A DNA stretch of 55,156 nt from positions 1 through 55,156 of the forward strand of contig DAIDJP010000027.1 in the NCBI GenBank assembly GCA_027451285.1. The letters run 5' to 3'. Below the pieces are notes generated by a model. The model did not search any database. It saw nothing but the letters and a program-made list of their open reading frames with translations, and was not told the origin of the DNA. Made by a program: the position numbers and the translations under genes. This document shows, one piece after another, positions 31,140-40,728 of this stretch. The number at the start of each line of letters is the position of its first letter. Position 1 is the first letter of the stretch. Source of the stretch: Acidimicrobiaceae bacterium. Lineage in GTDB: Bacteria > Actinomycetota > Acidimicrobiia > Acidimicrobiales > RAAP-2.

Positions 31140-32030
31140 ATGAGCCCAGAGACCTCTTCCACCGGTAGCCAACTCGTCAAGCGCGGCCTGGCCGACATGC
31201 TGCGCGGAGGAGTGATCATGGATGTGGTCAATCCCGAGCAGGCCAAGATCGCCGAGGACGCCGGCGCGGTCGCCGTCATGGCGCTTGAGCGTGTGCCGAG
31301 TGACATCCGTCGCGACGGCGGTGTTGCGCGCATGTCCGATCCCCAGATGATCCAGGAGATCCAGGCGACCGTGACGATCCCGGTCATGGCCAAGGCGCGC
31401 ATCGGACACTTCGCCGAGGCCCAGATCCTCCAGGCGCTCAACGTGGACTACATCGACGAGTCCGAGGTGCTCACCCCGGCCGACGAGGAGAACCACATCG
31501 ACAAGTGGGCCTTCACGGTGCCCTTCGTCTGCGGGGCGACCAACCTGGGAGAGGCGCTGCGGCGCATCGGCGAGGGCGCGTGCTTGATCCGCTCCAAGGG
31601 CGAGGCCGGCACCGGCAACGTGGTCGAAGCCGTGCGCCACTTGCGCACGATCAACGCCCAGATGCGACGCCTCCAGAGCGCCGACTCCTCCGAGCTCTTC
31701 GCCCTGGCGAAGGACCTGGGCGCGCCGCTACCTCTGGTGCGCGAGGTGGCCGAGACGGGACACCTGCCCGTGCCAATGTTCTGCGCCGGAGGCATCTCGA
31801 CCCCGGCCGACGCGTCGCTGGTCCTCCAGCTCGGCGCCGAGGCCGTCTTCGTGGGCTCGGGGATCTTCAAGAGCGAAGACCCCACGCGCATGGCCCACGC
31901 CATCGTCGAAGCCACCACCCACTTCCGCGATGCCGACGTCGTGGCTAAGGTCTCGACCGGACTCGGCGCGGCGATGCGCGGCGCCGAGACCGCGACGCTC
32001 GAACAGCGCCTGGCCGAACGCGGCTGGTAG
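31140..32030 (+). CDS. pdxS: Pyridoxal 5'-phosphate synthase subunit PdxS
   Basis: PdxS condenses ribose 5-phosphate, glyceraldehyde 3-phosphate and ammonia to form pyridoxal phosphate, as a dodecamer with PdxT. The 296-residue TIM barrel is highly conserved: [42 protein letters not shown], the Schiff-base Lys in [10 protein letters not shown], and [19 protein letters not shown]. The stop overlaps the pdxT start by one base. TAAAGT sits six bases upstream of the ATG. Confidence 0.97.
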   Translation: MSPETSSTGSQLVKRGLADMLRGGVIMDVVNPEQAKIAEDAGAVAVMALERVPSDIRRDGGVARMSDPQMIQEIQATVTIPVMAKARIGHFAEAQILQALNVDYIDESEVLTPADEENHIDKWAFTVPFVCGATNLGEALRRIGEGACLIRSKGEAGTGNVVEAVRHLRTINAQMRRLQSADSSELFALAKDLGAPLPLVREVAETGHLPVPMFCAGGISTPADASLVLQLGAEAVFVGSGIFKSEDPTRMAHAIVEATTHFRDADVVAKVSTGLGAAMRGAETATLEQRLAERGW

Positions 32031-32614
32031 TGCGCGTCGGCGTCCTGGCCCTTCAGGGCGACGTGCGCGAGCACAGCGCGACCCTCCGCGCCCTAGGGGC
32101 CGAACCCGTGGCGCTGCGCCGCGGCGAACACCTTGAGGGTCTCTCCGGAGTGATCCTGCCCGGCGGGGAGTCCACCGCGATCGCCCACCTACTCGCCACC
32201 TCGGGCCTGCGCGAGCCGCTGGCCAAGGAGATCGAGTCGGGGCTGCCCGTCTTTGGCACGTGCGCGGGGCTGATCCTGCTCTCGCGACAGGTGCTCGACG
32301 GTCGCGCCGATCAGTGGAGCTACGCGGCGCTGGACGTCGCGGTGCGTCGCAACGGCTACGGGCGCCAAGTGGCCAGCTTCGAGACGACCCTTGACGTCGA
32401 GGGTCTCGGCGAGGTCCCCGGGGTCTTCATCCGTGCGCCCAAGATCGAGTCCTGGGGTGAGTCCGTTGAGGTGCTCGCGGACCACGACCACGGCGACGGG
32501 GCCTTTCCCGTGCTCGTTCGCCAGGGTTCGGTGTGGGGATGCGCCTTTCACCCCGAGTTGACCAGCGACACCCGGGTCCACGAGCTCTTCGTCTCGTCCC
32601 TGGCCGACCGCTAG
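32030..32614 (+). CDS. pdxT: Pyridoxal 5'-phosphate synthase glutaminase subunit PdxT
   Basis: Class I glutaminase of 194 residues that supplies ammonia to PdxS. It has VGVLALQGDVREH at the N terminus, the oxyanion motif LPGGEST, the nucleophile Cys in FGTCAGLILLS, and the His-Glu pair in CAFHPELTSD. The GTG start overlaps the pdxS stop, so the two subunits are translationally coupled. Confidence 0.96.
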   Translation: MRVGVLALQGDVREHSATLRALGAEPVALRRGEHLEGLSGVILPGGESTAIAHLLATSGLREPLAKEIESGLPVFGTCAGLILLSRQVLDGRADQWSYAALDVAVRRNGYGRQVASFETTLDVEGLGEVPGVFIRAPKIESWGESVEVLADHDHGDGAFPVLVRQGSVWGCAFHPELTSDTRVHELFVSSLADR

Positions 32615-32645
32615 CATTAACGCGCCCCGCGGGGCAGGAGGAACT

Positions 32646-33395
32646 ATGTCCGGCCATTCGAAGTGGGCAACGACCAAGCACCGTAAGGGTGCCAAGGACA
32701 GCGCTCGCGCCAAGGTGTTCGCCAAGATCATCCGCCAGGTTGAGGTCGCCGCGCGTGAGGGCGGGGGAGACCCCGCCGCCAACGCCAGCCTGCGCACGAT
32801 GTTTCAGAAGGCCCGCGAGGCCTCGGTGCCCATCGACACGATCGAGCGCGCCATCAAGCGCGGCACCGGCGAGCTCGAAGGCGTGCGCTACGAGCCCGTG
32901 ACCTACGAGGGGTACGCCCCCGGCGGGATCGCGGTCATCGTCGAGACCCTGACCGACAACCGCAACCGCACGAGCGCCGAGATCAAGCACCTGTTCTCCA
33001 AGAACGGCGGCTCCATCGCCGAGCCGGGCGCGGTCTCCTGGCAGTTCCACCGCAAGGGCGCGATCGAGGTCGCCGGGCCTCTGGACGAGGATCAGCTCCT
33101 CGAGTGGGTCCTCGAGGCCGGCGGCGAGAACATGGCGGCCAACGGCGACAACTTCCTCGTCACCACGGCGCCGACGGACCTGGGCAGGGTGCGCGACGCC
33201 CTCGAGGGCTTTGGCGTGAAGGTGCTGTCGGCGGATCTCACGCTCGAGGCCCAGAACCAGATCGAGATCAGCGACGCCAGTGACGCCAAGAAGATCCTGC
33301 GGCTCATTGACGCCATCGACGACCACGACGACGTCCAGAACGTGTACGCGAACTTCGACGTCGCCGACGAGATCCTGGGGGCCCTCGAGGAGTAG
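32646..33395 (+). CDS. YebC/PmpR family protein
   Basis: A 249-residue YebC family protein beginning with the signature MSGHSKWATTKHRKGAKDSARAK (quoted in part). The three-domain layout matches, with RTMFQKAREASVPIDTIERA, the YEGYAPGGIAVIVETLTDN core and a C-terminal DDHDDVQNVYAN. Long annotated as transcriptional regulators, YebC proteins have more recently been linked to relief of ribosome stalling. AGGAGGA gives a strong Shine-Dalgarno. Its place just upstream of ruvC is conserved in many bacteria. Confidence 0.95.
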   Translation: MSGHSKWATTKHRKGAKDSARAKVFAKIIRQVEVAAREGGGDPAANASLRTMFQKAREASVPIDTIERAIKRGTGELEGVRYEPVTYEGYAPGGIAVIVETLTDNRNRTSAEIKHLFSKNGGSIAEPGAVSWQFHRKGAIEVAGPLDEDQLLEWVLEAGGENMAANGDNFLVTTAPTDLGRVRDALEGFGVKVLSADLTLEAQNQIEISDASDAKKILRLIDAIDDHDDVQNVYANFDVADEILGALEE

Positions 33396-33434
33396 TTCCA
33401 CGCTCGCCGGGTCGCGCTGGGTAATATCGAACGT

Positions 33435-33941
33435 ATGTTCGTACTTGGCATCGACCCGGGCCTGACCCGCTGCGGGTTCGGCCTCGTCGAGGGGGGCCTG
33501 GTGGGGCCCGAGTCCTTTCGCGCGGCGACGGCCGGCGTGCTCGCGACCGATCCCGACGCGCCGGTCGAGGCTCGCCTGGCCCAGATCTACACGGACCTGG
33601 GTGAGCTCTACGACCAGTACGCGCCCGACGTGGTCGTCGTCGAGCGGGTCTTTTTCATGCGCAACGCCAAGACGGCGATTCCCGTCGCCCAGGCGAGCGG
33701 GGTCGCGGTCGCGCTCGCCGGCGCGCGCGGCGCGCTCGTGCGCCAGTTCACCTCCCAGGAGGTCAAACTCGCGGTCGCCGGCTACGGCGCGGCGAGCAAG
33801 TCCCAGGTCCAGGGGATGGTCGCTCGGCTGTGTGCGCTGAGCTCGATCCCGCGTCCGCCCGACGCGGCCGACGCGCTGGCGCTGGCGATCACCTATCTGA
33901 TGGTCGCGCGTCTCGAGTCGCGCTACCCGGTGGCCACGTGA
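33435..33941 (+). CDS. ruvC: Crossover junction endodeoxyribonuclease RuvC
   Basis: RuvC cuts Holliday junctions loaded by RuvAB. At 168 residues it is of normal size. The acidic residues lie in LGIDPGLTRCGFG, VVVERVFF and the C-terminal PPDAADALALAI; VRQFTSQEVKLAVAGYGAASK is the usual DNA-contact segment. TAATAT (33422-33427) lies seven bases before ATG 33435, so the ruvCAB operon starts with a leaderless gene. It overlaps ruvA by 4 bases. Confidence 0.96.
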   Translation: MFVLGIDPGLTRCGFGLVEGGLVGPESFRAATAGVLATDPDAPVEARLAQIYTDLGELYDQYAPDVVVVERVFFMRNAKTAIPVAQASGVAVALAGARGALVRQFTSQEVKLAVAGYGAASKSQVQGMVARLCALSSIPRPPDAADALALAITYLMVARLESRYPVAT

Positions 33942-34489
33942 TCGGCTGGCTCGCCGGGGTCGTGCGGCGCAACGACGCGGGACTGGTGATCCTCGACGTC
34001 GGCGGGGTGGGCTATCAGGTCCACCTGGCCTCGCGCCGCGAGGTGCCCGTGGGATCGTCTCTCGAGCTGCACGTGCGCACCGCCCTGCGCGACGACACGA
34101 TCCTGCTCTACGGATTCCTCGAGGCCGAGGAGAGGGACTTCTTCGACCAACTTCTCGCCACTCCCGGTGTGGGTCCCTCGACCGCGCTTGCGGCGCTGCG
34201 CACCATGGAGATGGCCGAGCTGGTGAGTGCGATCGAGGCCGGCGACGTCAAGACCGTCGCGACCGTGCCCGGCGTGGGAGCCAAGACGGCCAGTCGCATC
34301 GTGCTCGAGTTGCGCGGCAAGGTGGTGGCGCCACTCGAGGCGGTCGTCGTGCCGCGCGACCTCGACGACGCCCTGCGCTCGCTGGGCTATTCGGCGAGTG
34401 AGATTCGCGACGCGCTCGCCGACGTGGACATCCCCGACGACGAGGCCGCCGCCTTACGCGTCGCGCTCTCTCGACTGGGACGATCGTGA
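33938..34489 (+). CDS. ruvA: Holliday junction branch migration protein RuvA
   Basis: RuvA is the tetrameric junction-binding subunit. The 183-residue protein has the OB-fold N terminus IGWLAGVVRRND..VGGVGYQVHL, two helix-hairpin-helix motifs (LLATPGVGPSTALAAL and VATVPGVGAKTASRIVLEL) and the C-terminal RuvB-binding domain with ALRSLGYSASEIRDAL. Start and stop overlap ruvC and ruvB. Confidence 0.96.
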   Translation: MIGWLAGVVRRNDAGLVILDVGGVGYQVHLASRREVPVGSSLELHVRTALRDDTILLYGFLEAEERDFFDQLLATPGVGPSTALAALRTMEMAELVSAIEAGDVKTVATVPGVGAKTASRIVLELRGKVVAPLEAVVVPRDLDDALRSLGYSASEIRDALADVDIPDDEAAALRVALSRLGRS

Positions 34490-35508
34490 GGCGCGACACC
34501 GAACTCGAGTCCTCACTGGTGGCCGCCAGCGAGCGTGAAGTCGTGATGGACGCGACCCTGCGTCCGGCGCGCCTGGCCGACTTCGTCGGCCAGCGCGAAC
34601 TCGTCGGACACCTCGAGATCGTGCTCGGCTCGGCGCGCTCGCGCGGCCAGGTCGCCGACCACCTGCTCTTCGCCGGACCGCCGGGTCTCGGCAAGACGTC
34701 CCTCGCCGCCATCGTGGCGGCCGAGATGGGCGCCACGCTGCGCACGACGGCCGGACCGGTCCTTTCGCGTCCCGGCGACGTGGCGGCGCTGCTCACCGAC
34801 CTCGCCGAGGGCGACGTGCTCTTCATCGACGAGATCCACCGCCTGACCCGCGCGGTCGAAGAGGTGCTCTATTCGGCGATGGAGGACCGTCGCCTCGACG
34901 TGATGGTCGGTCGCGGGCCTTCGGCGCGATCGATTCGACTCGAGCTCGCGCCGTTCACGCTCGTGGGCGCGACGACGCGTACCGGCCTGGTGGCCGCGCC
35001 GCTGCGCGACCGCTTCGGTTTCGTGGGCCAGCTCGATCTCTACGACGTCGACGAGTTGGCCTCGATCGTGGATCGTTCCTCGCGCCTGCTGGGCGTCGAC
35101 GTGACCGGTGAGGCGACTCGGGTCATCGCCTCGCGTTCACGCGGCACTCCACGCATCGCGAATCGCCTCTTGCGCCGGGTGCGCGACTACGCGGCGGTCG
35201 AGGGGGTGGGCACCGTCGACGCCGCCTTCGCCGCGAGGGCCCTCGACGTCTTCGGGGTTGACGTCGAGGGACTGGACAAGCTCGACCGACGCATCCTGGG
35301 CCTGCTCTGCGAGCAGTTCGCCGGCCAGGCGGTCGGACTGACCACACTCGCACACGCCCTGGGTGAGGAGACGGCGACCATCGAGGACGCCTACGAGCCC
35401 TACCTGCTGCGCGCCGGGCTGCTCATTCGCACGCCCCGCGGGCGCCTCGCCACCGAGCGCGCCTACCGTCACCTGGCCCTGCAACCGCCCGGCGGGGGAT
35501 TGGTCTAG
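34486..35508 (+). CDS. ruvB: Holliday junction branch migration ATPase RuvB
   Basis: A hexameric AAA+ motor of 340 residues that drives branch migration with RuvA. It shows LRPARLADFVGQ, Walker A FAGPPGLGKTSLA, Walker B VLFIDEIHRL, sensor 1 LVGATTRTGL, the arginine finger in APLRDRFGF, and the winged-helix end with EPYLLRAGLLIRTPRGR. The GTG start overlaps the ruvA stop by 4 bases. Confidence 0.97.
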   Translation: MRRDTELESSLVAASEREVVMDATLRPARLADFVGQRELVGHLEIVLGSARSRGQVADHLLFAGPPGLGKTSLAAIVAAEMGATLRTTAGPVLSRPGDVAALLTDLAEGDVLFIDEIHRLTRAVEEVLYSAMEDRRLDVMVGRGPSARSIRLELAPFTLVGATTRTGLVAAPLRDRFGFVGQLDLYDVDELASIVDRSSRLLGVDVTGEATRVIASRSRGTPRIANRLLRRVRDYAAVEGVGTVDAAFAARALDVFGVDVEGLDKLDRRILGLLCEQFAGQAVGLTTLAHALGEETATIEDAYEPYLLRAGLLIRTPRGRLATERAYRHLALQPPGGGLV

Positions 35509-35565
35509 GAAGCCTCGCGCCAGCGAGTAGGGTTTCTGGGGTCTATTGACGGAGGAAAAGTATTT

Positions 35566-35901
35566 ATGTTGGCAGCATCGAGCGGTGGCTCGTCGTCGAT
35601 TTTGTTGATCTACGTCGTAGTCTTCGGCGCTCTCTATTTCTTCTACCTTCGTCCGCGAAATCGTAAGCAGAAGGCGCAGCGTCTTCAGGCTCGTCAGGTC
35701 GAAGTCGGCCAGCGCGCCCAGACCATCGGCGGCCTCTTGGGCACGGTCGTCAAGGTGAGCGACGAGGCCGTGACCCTGCGCAGTGATTCGGGCGTGGAGC
35801 TGGACTTCGTGCCCTCGGCGATCGCCCGGCGCATCGACCCCGCCGTGCCCGAGTCGACCGACGACGAGCCCAAGAACGAGACGCCCGAAAGCGACCAGTA
35901 G
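35566..35901 (+). CDS. yajC: Preprotein translocase accessory subunit YajC
   Basis: A 111-residue YajC with one N-terminal membrane helix (about 10-27, LLIYVVVFGALYFFYLRPR) followed by the RNRKQKAQRLQ cytoplasmic segment and an SH3-like domain with LLGTVVKVSDEAVTLRSDSGVELDF. YajC associates with SecD-SecF. GGAGGAAAA gives a good Shine-Dalgarno 7-8 bases before ATG. Its stop shares one base with the secD start. Confidence 0.92.
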   Translation: MLAASSGGSSSILLIYVVVFGALYFFYLRPRNRKQKAQRLQARQVEVGQRAQTIGGLLGTVVKVSDEAVTLRSDSGVELDFVPSAIARRIDPAVPESTDDEPKNETPESDQ

Positions 35902-37406
35902 TGGCATCGCCGACGGCTTCAAAGCGCTCGCTCCTCGTCAGCCTGATGCTGACGATCGTCGTGTCCTTCGGCGCCCTGATCACGACGCTGTCCTTCGGCT
36001 GGGGGCCCAAGCTGGGCCTCGACCTCGCCGGGGGCCTGTCGGTGGTCTACAAGCCGGTGACCAACACGACCACGGCGAAGCTCCAAGAGGCCGTCACGAT
36101 TCTCAACAACCGCGTGAACGGCCTGGGTGTCTCGGGCGCCACGGTCAACCTCCAGGGCAAGAACATCGTGGTCAGCGTTCCCGGCGTCTCGGACGCGCGC
36201 AACGTGCTCGCCATCGTGGGCCAGACCGCCCAGCTGCTCTTTCGCCCGGTCCTCTGTGAGGCCCCGCCGGCGACCAAGACCGCCAAGACCGTCGCCACGC
36301 TGCCGCCGTGCGGGGCGTCGTATCTGATGTCGCCGCAGAATCTGGCGGTCAACACCAACACGGGCAATCCGACCAACAACATTCCGCCGGACCCGGCCTA
36401 CGCCAACATCGCTTCCACCACCTCGGCCAAGGACGATCCGAAGAAGGTCGTCATCTTGCCGGGGCTGGGCACGTCGTCGATTCGTTACGTCCTGGGACCC
36501 TCCGAGCTCAACGGCACCGCGGTCAAGTCCGCGGTCGCCCAGCAGAACACCATCGGCGCCTGGGTCGTCAACTACACCCTCACCTCCGCGGGCAGCCCCG
36601 CCTGGGACCGGGTGGCCCAGGCCAATTTCCACGGCCTGCTCGCCATCGAGCTCGACGGCGTGGTCCAGTCCGCGCCGTTGATCCAGCCCAACCAGACCAG
36701 CTTCACCTCCTTCGGCGGCCAGGGCGAGATCTCGGGCTCCTTCACCGAGACCTCCGCGAAGAACCTGGCCTTGGCCATGCAGTTCGGCGCCCTGCCGGTA
36801 CGCCTCCAGGCTCTCAACACGGTGACGGTGTCACCGACCCTGGGTCACAGCGCCCTCGTCGCGGGCCTCGGCGCCGGTCTCGTGGGCCTCGCGCTGGTGC
36901 TTCTCTACACGATCGCCTACTACCGACTGCTGGGACTGGTGATCGTGCTCGGACTCGCGGTGACCGCGGCGTTGCTGTGGGCGATCATCTCGGCCCTCGG
37001 CCATACCGCCCTGGCGCCGAGTTTCAGCCTGTCGGGCGTGACGGGACTGATCGTCTCGATCGGTATCACGGTGGACAGTTACATCGTGTACTTCGAGCGA
37101 TTAAAGGACGAGGCCCGCTCGGGCCGCTCGATTCGCACCTCCGTCGACCGGGGGTTCCGCTCGGCCTGGCGCACGGTGCTCGCTGCTGACACGGTGAGCC
37201 TGCTCGCCGCCGTGCTGCTCTACGTCATCGCCGTGGGCGACGTGCGCGGCTTCGCGTTCTTCCTCGGACTCTCGACGCTGATGGACGTGGCCATCACGTG
37301 GTACTTCACACGACCACTGGTGATCCTGCTCGGTCGTCGCAGTTCAGATTCGCACTCGGCGCTCTCCATGGCCGCCGGTCTCGCCCAGGGAGGCGCCCAT
37401 GAGTGA
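35901..37406 (+). CDS. secD: Protein translocase subunit SecD
   Basis: SecD is half of the RND-type SecDF pump that uses proton flow to pull preproteins across the membrane. The 501-residue protein has a first helix (about 10-30), LDLAGGLSVVYKP, a large exported domain (to about 310), then five helices including GLIVSIGITVDSYIVYFERLKDE and FFLGLSTLMDVAITWYFTRP. The exported domain has a long variable insert rich in Thr/Asn near residues 135-190, common in actinobacteria. It overlaps secF by 8 bases. Confidence 0.95.
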   Translation: MASPTASKRSLLVSLMLTIVVSFGALITTLSFGWGPKLGLDLAGGLSVVYKPVTNTTTAKLQEAVTILNNRVNGLGVSGATVNLQGKNIVVSVPGVSDARNVLAIVGQTAQLLFRPVLCEAPPATKTAKTVATLPPCGASYLMSPQNLAVNTNTGNPTNNIPPDPAYANIASTTSAKDDPKKVVILPGLGTSSIRYVLGPSELNGTAVKSAVAQQNTIGAWVVNYTLTSAGSPAWDRVAQANFHGLLAIELDGVVQSAPLIQPNQTSFTSFGGQGEISGSFTETSAKNLALAMQFGALPVRLQALNTVTVSPTLGHSALVAGLGAGLVGLALVLLYTIAYYRLLGLVIVLGLAVTAALLWAIISALGHTALAPSFSLSGVTGLIVSIGITVDSYIVYFERLKDEARSGRSIRTSVDRGFRSAWRTVLAADTVSLLAAVLLYVIAVGDVRGFAFFLGLSTLMDVAITWYFTRPLVILLGRRSSDSHSALSMAAGLAQGGAHE

Positions 37407-38508
37407 CCTCGAGAAGACTCCGGGGCGCTTCGGGCGCATCTACCGCGGACTGACCACGATTGACTTCGTCGGGCGACGCAAGATCTGGTTCTCGATCTCG
37501 GCGGTCATCATCGTGCTGGGACTGGGTTCGCTGGCCGTGCGCGGCTTCAACCTGGGCATCGACTTCAAGGGCGGCAGCTCCTGGGAGGTGCTCGCGCCCC
37601 ACTCGTCGATCTCGTCCATGACGAGCGCAGTGGAGAACGCGGGCCTGTCGCTGCCCACCGTCCAAAAGCTCGGCAGCGACACCTACGAGGTGACCGCGGA
37701 CCTCAACAACCTCTCGGCGGCGGATCAGCTCGCGATCACCAACAAGGTGGTCAACGCGATGGCCAAGGAGGCGGGCAAGGAGCCCAACCAGGTCTCGACC
37801 TCGAGCGTCGGGCCCACCTGGGGCAGCCAGATCTCTCAACGCGCCCTCGAGGCCCTGATCGTCTTCTTCATCGCGGTCGTGGCCTACATCTCGATGCGCT
37901 TCGAGCCCAAGATGGCCCTGGCGGCGTTCTTGGCGATGATCCACGACCTGCTGGTGACCGTGGGTGTGTACTCGCTCTTCGGATTCCAGATCACGCCGGA
38001 CACGGTGATCGCGATCCTCACCATCCTCGGTTACTCGCTCTATGACACCGTCGTGGTCTTTGACCGCGTGCGCGACAACACGGGCTCGGTGCTGAAGTCG
38101 GGCGACCTGAGCTACTCGGACATGGTGAACCTCTCGATGAACCAGACCCTGGCGCGATCGATCAACACCTCGCTGGTGGCGATCCTGCCCGTCTTCTCGG
38201 TGCTCGCGGTCGGCGCCTACATCCTGGGTGCGACCAGCCTGCAGAACTACGGTTTGGCCCTCGTCGTCGGACTGCTCTCGGGGGCGTACTCGTCGATCTT
38301 CATCGCGAGCCCGCTGCTGTCGATGTTCAAGGAGCGCGAGCCGCGCTTTCGCGAGCTGGCCGAGCGGGTGGCCTCGCGCGCCGAGCGCGCGACCCTGACC
38401 CCGGCCGCCGCGGCCGTCTTGTCCGGGGAGGGCTCGGTGCGCAACCGGCCGGCGGGTTCGTCGGGCTCGCCGGTGCAGGCGCGCGCGCGCAAACAAAAGC
38501 GGCGGTAG
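37399..38508 (+). CDS. secF: Protein translocase subunit SecF
   Basis: The partner of SecD, 369 residues. It shows LGIDFKGGSSWEV, TSSVGPTWGSQISQRALEAL, then helices with MALAAFLAMIHDLLVTVGVYSLFG, TILGYSLYDTVVVFDRVRDN and NQTLARSINTSLVAILPVFS, all diagnostic of SecF. The basic C terminus (ARKQKRR) is cytoplasmic. It begins inside secD and ends 15 bases before relA. Confidence 0.96.
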   Translation: MSDLEKTPGRFGRIYRGLTTIDFVGRRKIWFSISAVIIVLGLGSLAVRGFNLGIDFKGGSSWEVLAPHSSISSMTSAVENAGLSLPTVQKLGSDTYEVTADLNNLSAADQLAITNKVVNAMAKEAGKEPNQVSTSSVGPTWGSQISQRALEALIVFFIAVVAYISMRFEPKMALAAFLAMIHDLLVTVGVYSLFGFQITPDTVIAILTILGYSLYDTVVVFDRVRDNTGSVLKSGDLSYSDMVNLSMNQTLARSINTSLVAILPVFSVLAVGAYILGATSLQNYGLALVVGLLSGAYSSIFIASPLLSMFKEREPRFRELAERVASRAERATLTPAAAAVLSGEGSVRNRPAGSSGSPVQARARKQKRR

Positions 38509-38511
38509 CCG

Positions 38512-38517
38512 TAGGCT
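38512..38517 (+). promoter_or_regulatory. -10 element of the leaderless relA transcript
   Basis: TAGGCT lies exactly six bases before ATG 38524 in the short secF-relA gap, with no Shine-Dalgarno. It would give relA a transcript independent of the sec operon. Confidence 0.55.
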
Positions 38518-38523
38518 GACACC

Positions 38524-40728
38524 ATGGTTCTCACGCGATCCTCGGACGCGGCGTTGGCAAGTTCGCTCGAGCGCGTCATCGCGCGCTTTCGCGAGCACCA
38601 CCCCGACTCGGTCGGCGACGTCGAGATCATCCGTCGCGCGGGACTGGCGGCGATCGCGGCCCACGAGGGTCAGCTGCGCCGTACCGGCGAGCCCTACGTC
38701 ACGCACCCCATCGCGGTCGCCGGCATCGTCGCCGACCTGGGTCTCGACGCCCTGACGATCGCGGCGGCCCTGTTGCACGACGCGGTCGAGGACACCGGGA
38801 TGACTACCCAGTGGCTCGAGGGCGAGTTCGGCGAGCAGGTCGCGGCCGTCGTGGACGGGGTCACCAAGCTCGACCGCCTGGAGTTCGACTCCAAGGAGGC
38901 CCAGCAGGCGGCGACGATCCGCAAGATGTTCATCGCCATGGCCCGCGACTGGCGGGTCCTCTTGATCAAGCTGGCCGATCGGCTGCACAACATGCGCACG
39001 ATCTCGGTCATGCCCATGCACCGCCAGCGCGCGATCGCCCAGGAGACTCTGGACGTCTACGCGCCCCTCGCGCATCGCCTCGGTGTCCAGCAGGTCAAGT
39101 GGCAACTCGAGGACCTCAGCTTCGCCACGCTGCACCCCAAGCGCTACGCCGAGATCGAGCAGATGGTCGCCGTGCGTCAGCCCGAGCGCGAGGCCTACCT
39201 CGTCGAGGTGATGGAGTCGCTCTCGGCCAAGCTCGCGAGCTTTGGCATCACCGCCGAAGTGCGGGGGCGACCGAAGCACCTCTGGAGCATCTACGAGAAG
39301 ATGGTCATCGGGGGCAAGGAGTTCGACGAGATCTTCGACCTGGTGGGCCTGCGGGTGATCGTCGAGGAGGACCGCGACTGCTGGGCCGTGCTGGGCGCGA
39401 TCCACGCGCTGTGGTCGCCGGTGCACGGGCGCTTCAAGGACTACATCAACTCGCCCAAGTTCAACCTCTACCAGTCGCTGCACACGACGGTGATCGGGCC
39501 GCGCGGCAAGTCCGTCGAGGTCCAGGTGCGCACCTGGGAGATGCACCGGCGCGCCGAGTTCGGCATCGCCGCCCACTGGGGCTACAAGGAGGGCGCCTCC
39601 ACCAAGGAGATCGCCTGGATGCAGCGCCTGGCCGACGTCGAGGAGGAGGAGAACGACCCAATCGCCTTCTTGGAGGCGTTGAAGCTCGACCTCGGTCAGG
39701 ACGAGGTCTACGTCTTCACCCCCAAAGGGCGCGTCATCGCCCTGGTCGAGGGCGCCACCCCCATCGACTTCGCCTACGCGGTGCACACCGAGGTGGGGCA
39801 TCACTGCGTGGGCGCCAAGGTCAACGGGCGGCTCGTCTCGCTCGACACCGTGCTGCACTCGGCCGACGTGGTCGAGATCGTCACCAACAAGAACAACGCG
39901 GCCGGGCCGTCGCGAGACTGGCTCAACATCGCCAAGTCCTCGCGGGCGCGCTCCAAGATCCGCCAGTGGTTCCAGCGCGAGCGCCGCGAGGACGCCATCG
40001 AGGGCGGGCGCGAGGAGCTGATCAAGGCGCTGCGCCGCGAGGGGCTGCCGATCGCGACCTCGCTGTCCTCGAGCGCGCTCGACGCCGTGATCAAGTCCTT
40101 CAACCTCGAGGACCTCGACGCGCTGTTCATGGCGATCGACTCGAACCAGATCTCCGCCCTCGCCGTCGTCCAGCGCCTGGACCGCGAGCTGCGCGGGGGA
40201 GAGGCCGAGCAGCTGCCCAGCACGGTGACCAAGATGCCGCGCGGGCGCACCACGCGTCGCTCGGCCGGGGTCTACGTCGAGGGCCTCGACGACGTCATGG
40301 TCCACCTGGCGCGCTGCTGCTCGCCGGTGCCGGGCGATCCCATCACGGGCTTCATCACCCAGGGCCGGGGGGTCTCGGTGCACCGCGACGACTGCTCCAA
40401 CGCGGTCGCCCTGGCCCAGCGACTGGGCGAGCGCATCATCGACGTCGAGTGGGACGCCTCGGCCGTCGGCCAGTACCGGGCGGTGCTCGAGGTCCTGGCC
40501 TTTGACCGCTCGCGTCTGCTGCTCGACGTCTCCAAGGTGGTCGCCGAGTACCACCTCAACATCATCTCGAGCTCTTCAACGACGTCGGGCTCGCGCATCG
40601 TGCGTATGGTGTTCGACGTGGAACTGGTCGACCCGACGCACCTCGGCAGCCTGATCGCCGCCCTCAAGGCGGTCGACGGCGTCTTCGACGCGTTCCGCCA
40701 GCTGCCCGGTCAGAACAAGTCCTCATGA
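38524..40728 (+). CDS. relA: Bifunctional (p)ppGpp synthetase/hydrolase RelA/SpoT
   Basis: A long Rel protein of 734 residues that makes and degrades (p)ppGpp in the stringent response. The hydrolase domain keeps its HD motif (AAALLHDAVEDT with the upstream YVTHPIAVAGI), so hydrolase activity is expected. The synthetase domain has RGRPKHLWSIYEKM, RFKDYINSPKFNLYQSLHTT and VQVRTWEMHRRAEFGIAAHW. TGS (VYVFTPKGRVIALVEGATP), helical, zinc-finger (ARCCSPVPGDPITGF) and ACT domains follow. A TAGGCT element six bases before the ATG suggests leaderless expression. It overlaps hisS by ATGA. Confidence 0.97.
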   Translation: MVLTRSSDAALASSLERVIARFREHHPDSVGDVEIIRRAGLAAIAAHEGQLRRTGEPYVTHPIAVAGIVADLGLDALTIAAALLHDAVEDTGMTTQWLEGEFGEQVAAVVDGVTKLDRLEFDSKEAQQAATIRKMFIAMARDWRVLLIKLADRLHNMRTISVMPMHRQRAIAQETLDVYAPLAHRLGVQQVKWQLEDLSFATLHPKRYAEIEQMVAVRQPEREAYLVEVMESLSAKLASFGITAEVRGRPKHLWSIYEKMVIGGKEFDEIFDLVGLRVIVEEDRDCWAVLGAIHALWSPVHGRFKDYINSPKFNLYQSLHTTVIGPRGKSVEVQVRTWEMHRRAEFGIAAHWGYKEGASTKEIAWMQRLADVEEEENDPIAFLEALKLDLGQDEVYVFTPKGRVIALVEGATPIDFAYAVHTEVGHHCVGAKVNGRLVSLDTVLHSADVVEIVTNKNNAAGPSRDWLNIAKSSRARSKIRQWFQRERREDAIEGGREELIKALRREGLPIATSLSSSALDAVIKSFNLEDLDALFMAIDSNQISALAVVQRLDRELRGGEAEQLPSTVTKMPRGRTTRRSAGVYVEGLDDVMVHLARCCSPVPGDPITGFITQGRGVSVHRDDCSNAVALAQRLGERIIDVEWDASAVGQYRAVLEVLAFDRSRLLLDVSKVVAEYHLNIISSSSTTSGSRIVRMVFDVELVDPTHLGSLIAALKAVDGVFDAFRQLPGQNKSS

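Noticed and set aside
37306..40554. A 1082-codon open frame on the minus strand opposite secF and relA
   Set aside because: It is the mirror of two certain genes in high-GC DNA. Its translation is low-complexity (Asp, Arg, Gly, His, Val rich) and has no recognisable domain or start signal.
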